This document shows, piece after piece, positions 1 through 7,290 of a DNA stretch of 18,898 bases. The translations under genes and the position numbers were made by a program. Below the pieces are notes generated by a model. It saw only the letters and a list, made by a program, of their open reading frames with translations, had not been told where the DNA came from and did not search any database. The stretch covers positions 1 through 18,898 of the forward strand of contig JAQVZR010000005.1 of assembly GCA_028708105.1 (NCBI GenBank), written 5' to 3'. Source of the DNA: Desulfoplanes sp. Its GTDB lineage: Bacteria > Desulfobacterota > Desulfovibrionia > Desulfovibrionales > Desulfomicrobiaceae. The first letter of the stretch is position 1. Each line of letters opens with the position of its first letter.

Positions 1-60
1 TTTTCGAGTATGCTCCCGGCCTTGGTGTTTGTGGTTGTGCTGCCTATGATGTTTGGATGA
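1..60 (+). CDS. C-terminal end of an unidentified membrane protein (partial)
   Basis: The first reading frame is open from base 1 and stops at TGA 58-60. Its 19 codons are strongly hydrophobic (Leu/Val/Phe/Met with two Pro) and look like a last transmembrane helix ending in Phe-Gly. The gene would converge on the histidine kinase, whose stop lies 24 bp away, a plausible spacing for tail-to-tail genes. Nothing in 19 residues names the family. A chance open frame cannot be excluded; the sequence left of the window would settle it. Confidence 0.35.
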   Translation, partial: FSSMLPALVFVVVLPMMFG

Positions 61-84
61 TACAATGTTCTGCTTTGCGGGTTG

Positions 85-2478
85 TCAGGCGCTGAGCGCT
101 TCCGTTTTTCCTGCCCCGTGTTCGCCGCCGATTGTTTTGTTCCAGCGTTTCAGACATTTTTTGATGTCTTCCAACCCAAAGGGTTTGCTTAAATAGTCAT
201 CCATACCCGCCGCAAGACATCGCTGTTTGTCTGTTGGCATGGCATGGGCGGTCATGGCAATGATCGGTATGCGATGATTATTTTGAGATTGTTTTTCTTT
301 TTCTCTGATTTTTTGGGTTACTTCATAGCCATCCATTACGGGCATCTGGCAGTCCATAAAGACAAGGTCGTATGTCCCTTGTTCCAGAAACGTGAGGGCT
401 TCTTGTCCGTTGGTGGCTATGCTCACTTTACATCCCCAATAGTTGAAAGCCTCGGTGGCTACCTGCTGGTTGATTTCATTATCATCGACCAGCAGAAGCG
501 ATAACGGAAATTGTTCCTGTGTTCCTTGCGTTTGGCCTTCAAGGGGGTTTGGGGGATCATTTTCAAGTTCCAGCGATTTTATAAGTATATTAAAACATTC
601 GGATTGTCGCAGGGGAAGGGTCAGTGATGACCGGATGTTCAGGCCCGGTCGTTGGATTTCCTGTTCTGATTGTATCTGTGCAATCCAGAGATTTGAACTG
701 CGGATACTGGCCAGGACATTGAGAAAGCTGTCTGTCAGGGGGAATTGTCTGTTGTTTTCAAGAATCACAATATTGAACTGTCCGTCTTTGACCTTTTTCT
801 CTATGGTATCGGTCTCGTCGGGATGGATGGTGGTACAAGAGACTTCGTGGCGGCGCATGATTTGAGATAGAGACCGTTGATTCATGATATTCGGGGATAC
901 GAACAGGACACGTCTGGTCGCAATGTTTTCTTTGGAAAACAGATTGTCCCCGGTGTTCGACGGCATCGCAGGTGTGAGCTTGACGTCAAACCAGAACAGC
1001 GACCCCTTCCCAACAGCACTTTTTACTCCGAGTTTTCCGCCCATCATACCTACCAGTTCTTTGGAGATGGAAAGCCCCAGCCCGGTTCCTCCGAATTTTC
1101 TGGTCATGGTTTCATCTGCTTGTCCGAAGGGATCAAAAATGTTGGAAATTGCTTCCTGAGGAATACCTATTCCCGTATCCTGAATTTCAAACATCAACAC
1201 ATAGGGCGTGTCTGAAGACGCAGGTGCTGTACGGATGACCACCTTGCCCGCTTCAGTAAATTTGACGGCATTTCCGATGATATTGATAAGAATCTGACGT
1301 AATCGTTCGGAATCTCCCTGAACCCATTGGGGCGTATTTGGATGGATTGAGAAATCAATATCCAGTCCTTTTTTTGTGGCTGACAGAGAAAACAGGGTCA
1401 CAACTTCTTCAATCAGTTCCCAAAGATCAAAGCAATGTGCGGTAAGAGTAAATTTACCGGCCTCCATTCTGGAAAGTTCAAGAATATCATTGATGATAGA
1501 TAGAAGACTTTCCGAGGAAGAGAGCACTGTCTTGTTTAAACGTTGCTGCCGTGCGTTGAGATCTGTCCTGGAAAGCAGTTCCGTCATCCCCAGAATTCCA
1601 TTCATGGGGGTGCGTAACTCATGGCTGATATTGGCAAAAAATTGTGTCTTGGCGGCATTGGCAGCTTCGGCTTTTTTTCTGGCCTCTTTTGAGTCTTCAA
1701 GTAATATCTTCAGCTGTTGATTGGCCTTGGAGAGCTCTGCAGTCCGTTCCTCTACAAGTTGTTCCAGATTTTCTCTGCTTTTTTCCAGCTTTCCATCCCT
1801 GTCCTGGATTTGGTGCAGCATCGTGTTAAAGCCTTCCATCAGACTTCCCAGCTCATCATTCGATTTTTTTTGAGCCCGTAATGCATAATTTTTCTGTTCT
1901 GAAACTGTCTTCATGATTTGTAAAAGATAGAGGATCGGGGTGGAAATGATGCGTTGGAAACGGATAGATAACACATAGGAAAGCAGGATACAGAGAATAA
2001 AAACAGCTGTTGTGATAAGGGCATAGGATTGGATACGATTTCTAAGATCTATGGGAATTGCCGTCAGCCGGATTGAACCGATGGCATTGTCCTCAAAAAG
2101 GATATCCGAAGTGATTGTTATTTTTTGGGGTGTGAATAATGGGAACAGAGGAGGCGCAGGCCTGGTTGGGGCTGTATACTCACAAAATGTTTTGCCCTGT
2201 GTGTCCAGCAGGCATGCGTTTGTAATGTCCTTTTCTGTGGAAAGAGATTGCAGGGTATCCAACGCAGCTGCTTTGTCATCAAATGTCAGGGCTGCTACGG
2301 AATTTTTTCCCAGAACGCGGGCTAGAGCGGTTGTCTCAATCTGTTTGCTTATATACAGAACTCTGACCTCGTTGGCGATAAAGGCCATGGATGCTAGGAA
2401 AAGGACAACGATATTGAGAACCGTCATGACCAGAGCTAGTTTGTATTTAATGGAAAGGTTCTGCAAACGTGTTTTCAT
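85..2478 (-). CDS. Hybrid sensor histidine kinase (CHASE8-like periplasmic domain, HAMP, HisKA, HATPase, degenerate and intact receivers)
   Basis: A 797-aa inner-membrane hybrid kinase. TM1 is at about 13-35, followed by a periplasmic region of about 115 residues resembling CHASE8-type sensors, TM2 at about 153-172, HAMP to about 226, and a coiled coil at 227-275. HisKA carries His286 in the H-box FFANISHELRTPMNG. The ATPase has N-box Asn403 and the G-boxes DTGIGIP and GGTGLGLS. The C-terminal receiver is complete (Asp665/666, phospho-acceptor Asp709 in MDCQMP, Lys765). Residues 522-636 look like a second receiver without clear acidic-pocket residues. SD GGAG lies 9 nt before the ATG. The start overlaps the yfiR stop (ATGA), so translation is probably coupled. 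No separate output regulator is seen nearby, so the final target is unknown. Confidence 0.95.
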   Translation of the reverse strand: MKTRLQNLSIKYKLALVMTVLNIVVLFLASMAFIANEVRVLYISKQIETTALARVLGKNSVAALTFDDKAAALDTLQSLSTEKDITNACLLDTQGKTFCEYTAPTRPAPPLFPLFTPQKITITSDILFEDNAIGSIRLTAIPIDLRNRIQSYALITTAVFILCILLSYVLSIRFQRIISTPILYLLQIMKTVSEQKNYALRAQKKSNDELGSLMEGFNTMLHQIQDRDGKLEKSRENLEQLVEERTAELSKANQQLKILLEDSKEARKKAEAANAAKTQFFANISHELRTPMNGILGMTELLSRTDLNARQQRLNKTVLSSSESLLSIINDILELSRMEAGKFTLTAHCFDLWELIEEVVTLFSLSATKKGLDIDFSIHPNTPQWVQGDSERLRQILINIIGNAVKFTEAGKVVIRTAPASSDTPYVLMFEIQDTGIGIPQEAISNIFDPFGQADETMTRKFGGTGLGLSISKELVGMMGGKLGVKSAVGKGSLFWFDVKLTPAMPSNTGDNLFSKENIATRRVLFVSPNIMNQRSLSQIMRRHEVSCTTIHPDETDTIEKKVKDGQFNIVILENNRQFPLTDSFLNVLASIRSSNLWIAQIQSEQEIQRPGLNIRSSLTLPLRQSECFNILIKSLELENDPPNPLEGQTQGTQEQFPLSLLLVDDNEINQQVATEAFNYWGCKVSIATNGQEALTFLEQGTYDLVFMDCQMPVMDGYEVTQKIREKEKQSQNNHRIPIIAMTAHAMPTDKQRCLAAGMDDYLSKPFGLEDIKKCLKRWNKTIGGEHGAGKTEALSA

Positions 2479-3059
2479 GGTTTTTTCTCCGAAGTATATG
2501 TCTTTTCGGCAAGTCTAAGCAGGCGTGAGCTAATGCATAAATTGTTTTGTCTGGCCTTGCTTTGATTGATGGCAAAGCGGATTTTATTGTCACGTTGAAC
2601 AAAAGCTATCATCCCTCCCGCCTGGATGAAATGGGCTGAATTTCCTATGGTCAGGATTGGTCGGGAATTGTTGGTCAGAAAAGACTGACATCCTCGAGAG
2701 AGTGGCTGGTCAGTTACAAAAAGAATATAACATGATTGAGTAGTCAGTTTTTCGGGCGAGGTGCAGTACGTGATGTCGATTTTTCGGCCGTGGATTGTTC
2801 TTGACTCCAGGGATTCAAAGCATTGTAGATGTTTTTTGTCGCCCATAATAACAATGGAAAAGGGTTGATTTTTATCCTTGAAGGCTTGTTCGGGCCATTC
2901 AATAAATTTGGCAAAATTGAAGATATATGCCGCCTTGATTCTGTATTTTAGAATCTCCGGGGCAGTTTCTGTATCCAACGCGTCAGCTTCGTGCGGAATA
3001 ATGAACACCGACAGCACGAGAGCAAGGATGAACAGAAAAAGAGACGAGCGGTTACTCAT
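2475..3059 (-). CDS. YfiR family (DUF4154) periplasmic protein
   Basis: A 194-aa exported protein with a signal peptide at about 1-27 (hydrophobic core, AxA-like end). The family signatures are visible: KAAYIFNFAKFIEWP at 42-56 and the C-terminal block from LTIGNSAHF through AINQSKAR to SSRLLRLA (136-184). Five cysteines remain after the signal peptide (80, 99, 110, 124, 175), so disulfides are likely. In Pseudomonas, YfiR is a periplasmic repressor of the diguanylate cyclase YfiN. Here the adjacent membrane signalling protein is a histidine kinase, translated from an overlapping start codon, so the likely role is control of that kinase's periplasmic domain (inference). It lies downstream of a TonB-dependent receptor on the same strand. 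Confidence 0.9.
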   Translation of the reverse strand: MSNRSSLFLFILALVLSVFIIPHEADALDTETAPEILKYRIKAAYIFNFAKFIEWPEQAFKDKNQPFSIVIMGDKKHLQCFESLESRTIHGRKIDITYCTSPEKLTTQSCYILFVTDQPLSRGCQSFLTNNSRPILTIGNSAHFIQAGGMIAFVQRDNKIRFAINQSKARQNNLCISSRLLRLAEKTYTSEKKP

Positions 3060-3154
3060 TACTAAAGAATCCTGCCAATGTGAAAATCAAATGGCGCATG
3101 GGGCGTATATGGAACGTTCGATTTTTGCGCTGCTAACGGTCACGATTTGTAAAT

Positions 3155-3308
3155 CTATTTCCCCGTGTGAGGGTTTAAAAGATTTTGGCCTACAATGGAA
3201 AACTCGAGATTTTGTTGTTGGTTTCTTTGCAAATTGAAGATCCATGGTTGTGTACGCAGGAATACTGTCCTGATGTAATTCCGAGGCATAGCGTACCCCA
3301 GCACATGA
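3155..3308 (-). pseudogene. Frameshifted C-terminal relic of a second TonB-dependent receptor
   Basis: Inside the 310-bp gap between the receptor and yfiR, one minus frame gives GVRYASELHQDSIPAYTTMD followed by LQFAKKP, matching the layout of the intact receptor's penultimate barrel region (WLRYVDS.., AYLTADIRLAWKP). A neighbouring frame then gives QNLEFSIVGQNLLNPHTGK and a TAG stop at 3157-3155, matching IELSLVGRNILESKHLEF in the intact gene. The frame switch falls near the T-run 3210-3213. About 50 codons remain, with no start, plug or upstream barrel. An open frame across 3087-3359 is only the non-shifted reading of this relic. The parallel motif order in two frames makes coincidence unlikely. 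Confidence 0.7.
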
Positions 3309-3369
3309 GGTGAACAGAAATTTGGGGCGCGGGCGCGTTGGAAATCTTTGAGGTATCATCGTTGGCTCT

Positions 3370-5400
3370 TTAGAAATTCCAGGTTATTTTTCCGTAGACG
3401 CTGGGTGTTATTTCTGTGGGAACGATTTCATCCTGGAGAAATTCGAGATGTTTGGATTCCAGAATGTTGCGTCCGACAAGGCTCAGTTCGATATTTTTAC
3501 GGGGTTTCCAGGCGAGACGGATATCTGCTGTGAGGTAGGCATCCACTCCCAGTGCTTCGATGCTGTCCACGTAACGTAGCCAGATGTCTGCCTGGGTTGC
3601 ATGGGGAAGGTCGAACATGGAGCGGAGAGAGACCTGGTGTGCCGGATTGCTTTTGGCGTTGGCAGAATTATTTGCTCCGGTAATGGAGATATCCGGATGA
3701 AGACAGATATCCATCCAGGTGTAGGCTGCTTTCAGGGTGATCCATGAGAGAGGTTTCCAGTCCGATGAAATTTCTACACCATAGGTTTCTGCATCCATGA
3801 CGTTGTCGAACACAAAATTAATCTCTCCCGGAGAGCTGGATGTGCTCGAGGTAACATTGATGAGATGATGGTACTCGTTATAGAACAGGGCACAGTCAAA
3901 GGAGAGTTCCGGGGTGACCACTGTCCTGTAGCCTACTTCATAGGCGAGCAGTTCTTCAGGTTCAATATCGTCGTTGCCCAAAATAGATATAGTGCCTGGA
4001 AAGGGGTCTGAAAGTACTATAGTAAAACGTACGGATTGTTCGATCCATGAAGGTGTTCGTGCTGCTCGGGAAAAGGCCGCCCAAAATGAGTTTCGGTCGT
4101 CAGGTGTCCACATCAGTCTGGCTGAGGGCTGGATTTCCGTTCCATAATTTGTGTAGTGTTCAATCTTGCTGCCCAGCGTCAGCGTTAGAATATCCACCTT
4201 CAGAGTAATGGTGTCCTGGAGAAAACAACTGGCAATGGAGGAAGATTTCCTATCGGGTTCCAAATTGCTTGAAAACCGGTTTTCCGCTCGATCCTGGATA
4301 TATCTGTAACCTGCGCCCCAGAGGATATCCTGGATATTTCCCAGGTTAAAGCGATGTTGCAGTTCCAGATCCAGGGTGTCTTCTCGGATGCCGAAGGTCG
4401 TATCATCGACCAACGGGTCGTCCTGGTTATCTTCGGTCCGTTCAAAATGGCTGTAATACATCTGGTATGTGCTTTCGGATTGAGCTGAAAAGGTATGCGT
4501 CCAGCGGCCAAGGATATTTCCGCCGGTCATATTCGTATCCAGATCGCATGTTTGAGAGGTGCCCTCAGGTTCACCATTTTCACCATTGTTCTGGTAGATG
4601 TCTCCCTGGAGGGTGAAATTTTCGCCGTTGAAGGATTGGTAATCCATGCGGAATCCACCTTGCAGCGTCTGCCATCCAGTGTCCGTGTCTTCGTTCATAC
4701 TGAATCCATTGTCATTCCATGAATGATGTTTTGCATAGACGCGATAGTGACCTCTTTCCTGCATGGTACCTCCGTAACGGACACTCCCGAATACAGGTTC
4801 TGTACTTCCTGATCCTGCTGTTACAAGTGTTCCCTGGGTATCTTTACTGCTTTTTGTGAGGATATTAATGACCCCGTTGACTGCGTTGGCTCCCCAAAGA
4901 GATGCCCCCGGTCCACGGATGACTTCTATTCTGTCAACGTCTTCCAGCATGATATCCACTGCGTCCCAATAGACGCCGGAATAGACAGAGGAGTAGACGG
5001 TACGTCCGTCTATGAGCACCAGGAGTTTGTTGGCAAATCGCCAGTTGAATCCTCGGGAAGTGACAGCCCAATCGTGTGCATCGATCTGGGCGACCTGCAG
5101 TCCCGGGACCATGCGCAGAACGTCGGAGATGGTCGTGGCCCCGCTGCGGCGGATGTCTTCATTTGTAATGACAAAGGCGGCTGCGGGTGATTTTGAGAGA
5201 GGCTGGGATGTTTTTGAGGCCGAGAAAATGGACAGATCCATCAGATCCTGAATGTCCAGATTGAGAAGATCATCATCCGGGGATGTTGGTTCGGCGGCTG
5301 CGGAGAAGACGAAAGATGGAAGTACGGCAAAAAAGAAAACAGAAAATAATGTACAATATCGTTGCAATAGGTGTTTCCGTATGCAATGGACTAAATTCAT
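3370..5400 (-). CDS. TonB-dependent outer-membrane receptor
   Basis: A 676-aa receptor. The N-terminus is a long signal peptide (about 1-36, ending Ser-Ala-Ala-Ala). A plug domain follows at about 68-182, with VPGLQVAQ, the VLIDGRTVY strand, DRIEVIRGPGASLWG and NAVNGVINI. The 22-stranded barrel runs to a C-terminal Phe (GKITWNF), the usual assembly signal. Length is normal for the Cir/BtuB-like size class. Two barrel-loop acidic stretches (GENGEPEGT and EDNQDD) are visible, but the substrate cannot be read from sequence. The start has a weak SD (GGAAAA). A MITE-like element ends 34 bp upstream, leaving little room for a promoter outside it. yfiR and a hybrid kinase follow on the same strand, suggesting transport-linked sensing. 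No Fur-like palindrome was seen upstream. Confidence 0.93.
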   Translation of the reverse strand: MNLVHCIRKHLLQRYCTLFSVFFFAVLPSFVFSAAAEPTSPDDDLLNLDIQDLMDLSIFSASKTSQPLSKSPAAAFVITNEDIRRSGATTISDVLRMVPGLQVAQIDAHDWAVTSRGFNWRFANKLLVLIDGRTVYSSVYSGVYWDAVDIMLEDVDRIEVIRGPGASLWGANAVNGVINILTKSSKDTQGTLVTAGSGSTEPVFGSVRYGGTMQERGHYRVYAKHHSWNDNGFSMNEDTDTGWQTLQGGFRMDYQSFNGENFTLQGDIYQNNGENGEPEGTSQTCDLDTNMTGGNILGRWTHTFSAQSESTYQMYYSHFERTEDNQDDPLVDDTTFGIREDTLDLELQHRFNLGNIQDILWGAGYRYIQDRAENRFSSNLEPDRKSSSIASCFLQDTITLKVDILTLTLGSKIEHYTNYGTEIQPSARLMWTPDDRNSFWAAFSRAARTPSWIEQSVRFTIVLSDPFPGTISILGNDDIEPEELLAYEVGYRTVVTPELSFDCALFYNEYHHLINVTSSTSSSPGEINFVFDNVMDAETYGVEISSDWKPLSWITLKAAYTWMDICLHPDISITGANNSANAKSNPAHQVSLRSMFDLPHATQADIWLRYVDSIEALGVDAYLTADIRLAWKPRKNIELSLVGRNILESKHLEFLQDEIVPTEITPSVYGKITWNF

Positions 5401-5434
5401 TAGCGTTTTCCGATGTTGTCTATTTTTGTCTTAC

Positions 5435-5633
5435 TAAACCAAACCCCGTTTCAGACCCATAGTTTTCGAACAGGTTATCACTGTTCAATTCTTTTTTCAC
5501 CGCGAAGGGCACGAAGGAACGCGAAGGGTGAAGAATCTGGGATAGATTGAGCTTTATTTTGTTGCTTTTCTTCGCGTTCCTTAGCGTTCTTCGCGGTGAA
5601 AAAAGCTCAATCCCTCAAACGTGGTTTGGTTTA
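5435..5633 (+). repeat. MITE-like element, copy 1
   Basis: This is a 199-bp non-coding unit. The ends are inverted: TAAACCAAACC at 5435 and its complement ending at 5633, extending imperfectly to about 20 bp. Inside, CTTTTTTCACCGCGAAG (5491-5507) pairs perfectly with its complement at 5589-5605. A smaller stem GAACAG/CTGTTC sits at 5468-5486. Two further copies (6640-6838, 8785-8974) lie in the same orientation. The outermost TA at both ends would fit TA target duplication of IS630/Tc1-mariner-type elements, but it is also part of the inverted repeat, so this is not proof. It has no coding capacity. Confidence 0.9.
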
Positions 5634-5935
5634 GTTGTACATGTAGGAAAAGTAGTATTTATATATGTTAAACATTGGTGTTGTTCAAGCCTTTATTCGA
5701 AAATTTGCATAAAGGTTGAAAAATTACCAGCAATTCACATGAATTAAAAGTCAACTAGCTAATTTTATGGTTAAATAAACTATGTTATTCAAAAATATAA
5801 AACGTACTATTCGCATGAATTGAAACGACTATGAGGAGTTTACGGTTCATCCGGCAAAAGATACCCGTTTTCTCTGGATGTTTTGTTAAGAGTGTTGAGG
5901 AATGATTTTATCTGTCATACCATTTTTACTTTGTA
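5634..5935. other. AT-rich intergenic stretch without a recognisable gene
   Basis: About 300 bp, clearly more AT-rich than its surroundings. The short reading frames here have no family resemblance. Two small quasi-palindromes are present, AATTCACATGAATT at 5732-5745 and ATTCGCATGAAT at 5809-5820, about 76 bp apart and sharing CATGAATT. They are too few and too short to call a repeat array. No promoter or terminator could be assigned with confidence. Confidence 0.6.
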
Positions 5936-5972
5936 TTGAGACCATCAAGAGAAGATTTGCCAATCAAGGTAG

Positions 5973-5991
5973 AAGCGGCTTCCAGCCGCTT
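5973..5991. repeat. REP-like palindrome
   Basis: AAGCGGCT at 5973-5980 and AGCCGCTT at 5984-5991 form a perfect 8-bp inverted repeat around a 3-nt loop. Short GC-rich palindromes of this kind in non-coding DNA are typical of REP-type interspersed repeats. Two further palindromes of another sequence follow within 150 bp. No T-run follows, so a terminator is less likely. Confidence 0.5.
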
Positions 5992-6053
5992 TCTTCGGTC
6001 ATTAAAAAATGAAAATGGTATCACTATGTACCCTGACGGTGAGGCAGAAAAAT

Positions 6054-6132
6054 GCCCTGAAAGGGCTACACATACCGGCTCCGGTCAACGTTCTGGGTAT
6101 CGGTTGAGTTCGATTCTATGCCCTGAAAGGGC
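6054..6132. repeat. Pair of identical 13-bp REP-like palindromes, 66 bp apart
   Basis: GCCCTGAAAGGGC occurs at 6054-6066 and again at 6120-6132, each a 5-bp stem around a 3-nt loop. Both are preceded by AT (ATGCCCTGAAAGGGC). The intervening DNA encodes nothing recognisable. The layout resembles short interspersed palindromic repeats that generate spurious reading frames in many environmental bacteria. It immediately precedes the cupin relic, so this insertion may be what removed the cupin gene's 5' end (inference). Confidence 0.5.
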
Positions 6133-6165
6133 ACAACCGCATGAGGTGAAAATGCATCCGTGTAG

Positions 6166-6452
6166 AACCGGTCCAAGGACCAGGCCGTGTCCATTGCCCG
6201 GACTCGTGTGCAGGCGGGAGAAACCACCGCGTGGCATTACCTGAAAAAGAGTGTGGAGCGCTATGTGCTTCTGGAAGGGCGGGGGGCGTTGAGGTGGGTG
6301 ATCTGGAGCCCGCAGCCGTTGGTCCGGGGAGCGTGGTCTGTATCCCGGCCGGGTGTAGGCAGCGGATAACCTGTGTGGGGAATTCGGATCTGGTGTTCTT
6401 ATGCATCTGTTCACCGAGATTCCGGTCCGCGGATTACGTGGCAATCTCATAG
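6166..6452 (+). pseudogene. Cupin-domain protein relic, 5'-truncated and frameshifted
   Basis: One plus frame gives SIARTRVQAGETTAWHYLKK, then SVERYVLLEGRG. A second frame continues with VEVGDLEPAAVGPGSVV, IPAGCRQRI and LVFLCICSPRF, stopping at TAG 6450-6452. Together they follow the conserved order of mannose-6-phosphate-isomerase-like cupins, including the Trp-His and Glu of cupin motif 1 and the PG..IP turn of motif 2. The frames join at the six-G tract 6281-6286, where one missing G explains the shift. In the first frame a TAG at 6163-6165 lies just upstream, so the N-terminal 30 or more residues are missing. A homopolymer read error could cause the shift but not the 5' truncation. Confidence 0.7.
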
Positions 6453-6639
6453 CCTTGTGATGAGACCAGCCGGGATTGAGGAGCGTCAAAAGAGAGCATT
6501 TTTTTTGTCATGTACATGCTTCTGGCATTGTTCGGGTATTCCATCGTCCGATAATCATGGATCGTACGGGTGCCCTGGTTTGCATACTCCAGCTGGATCA
6601 ATCGGATGTATACACAGGGGACGTGCCTGAGAAATGAGT

Positions 6640-6838
6640 TAAACCAAACCCAGTTTCAGACCCATAGTTTTCGAACAGATTATCACTGTTCAATTCTTTT
6701 TTCACCGCGAAGGGCACGAAGGAACGCGAAGGGTGAAGAATCTGGGATAGATTGAGCTTTGTTTTGTTGCTTTTCTTCGTGTTCCTTAGCGTTCTTCGCG
6801 GTGAAAAAAACTCAATCTCTCAAACGTGGTTTGGTTTA
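6640..6838 (+). repeat. MITE-like element, copy 2
   Basis: This 199-bp copy differs from copy 1 at only a handful of positions, for example CAGATTATC for CAGGTTATC and TTCGTGTTCC for TTCGCGTTCC. It has the same TAAACC.../...GGTTTA ends and the same orientation. The GAACAG/CTGTTC stem is kept although the loop base differs. Its right end abuts the truncated oxidoreductase tail at 6836, and the TTA inside its terminal repeat provides that reading frame's stop codon on the minus strand. Confidence 0.9.
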
Positions 6839-7131
6839 GGCATCCATTTTTTTCTCCGTGCATCGGTCCACCAGATACAGGATCGATTTGTAGGTAATAC
6901 CCGCGTGTTCAGATAATCCGATTTCGCAGGTCCGGCTGGTGGAATAGCCCTGGGTGCAGTCGGGGGGGGGCGGGAATTTGTTTTTTCGGGTTCCGGGTGT
7001 CGTGGGCATTGAGTTCAGGAAAGGTGAATCCGCGATCTCCGGCAAAGCCGCAGCAGTCCATGGACGGGGCGTTCTTTGGGGATGCTTGCGGTGAGCCGGT
7101 CGTGAAGCTTTTGGTATTTGCCTGTGAGCAT
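6836..7131 (-). pseudogene. C-terminal relic of an FAD-binding/(Fe-S)-binding oxidoreductase (D-lactate/glycolate-type dehydrogenase)
   Basis: Read on the minus strand, one frame gives MLTGKYQKLHDRL, then SMDCCGFAGDRGFTFPELNA. A second frame gives GYSTSRTCEIGLSEHAGITY, then KSILYLVDRC. Both match, in order, the C-terminal Cys-rich (CCG-type) domain of FAD-linked oxidases such as D-lactate dehydrogenases, including the CCGFAGDRGF and SRTCEIG cysteines. The frames join at the nine-base G tract 6962-6970 (+1 base). Everything upstream (the FAD domain and first Fe-S domain, about 800 residues) is absent. The stop codon TAA at 6838-6836 lies in the end of repeat copy 2. Not functional as it stands. 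Confidence 0.75.
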
Positions 7132-7290
7132 GGAGACCTCCCTGGGGGGGCGTTTCCCGTACCTGATCTGGGGAAAAAAGAACAGGTGGGCAGATGAAAA
7201 AAAACCTCAGGCAGAAAAATAAGGGATTGTGCAGTGGGGGAGGGATTGGTACCTCCTGTCGTCTGTTTTGAAAACTATACGGAGAGACCC

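Noticed and set aside
89..99. GCGCTGAGCGC palindrome near the end of the kinase gene as a terminator
   Set aside because: Loop of one base and position inside coding sequence make a functional terminator unlikely.
3087..3359. 90-codon minus-strand open frame in the receptor-yfiR gap
   Set aside because: No start context of note, and part of it is the unshifted reading of a TonB receptor relic whose conserved end lies in another frame.
5809..5826. GAATTGAAAC, resembling the end of many CRISPR repeats
   Set aside because: Only one full instance; the similar site at 5732-5749 differs and there is no regular repeat-spacer array or cas gene.
5936..6489. Overlapping open frames on both strands (102, 134 and 96 codons)
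   Set aside because: Produced by REP-like palindromes and the frameshifted cupin relic; none has a coherent domain of its own.
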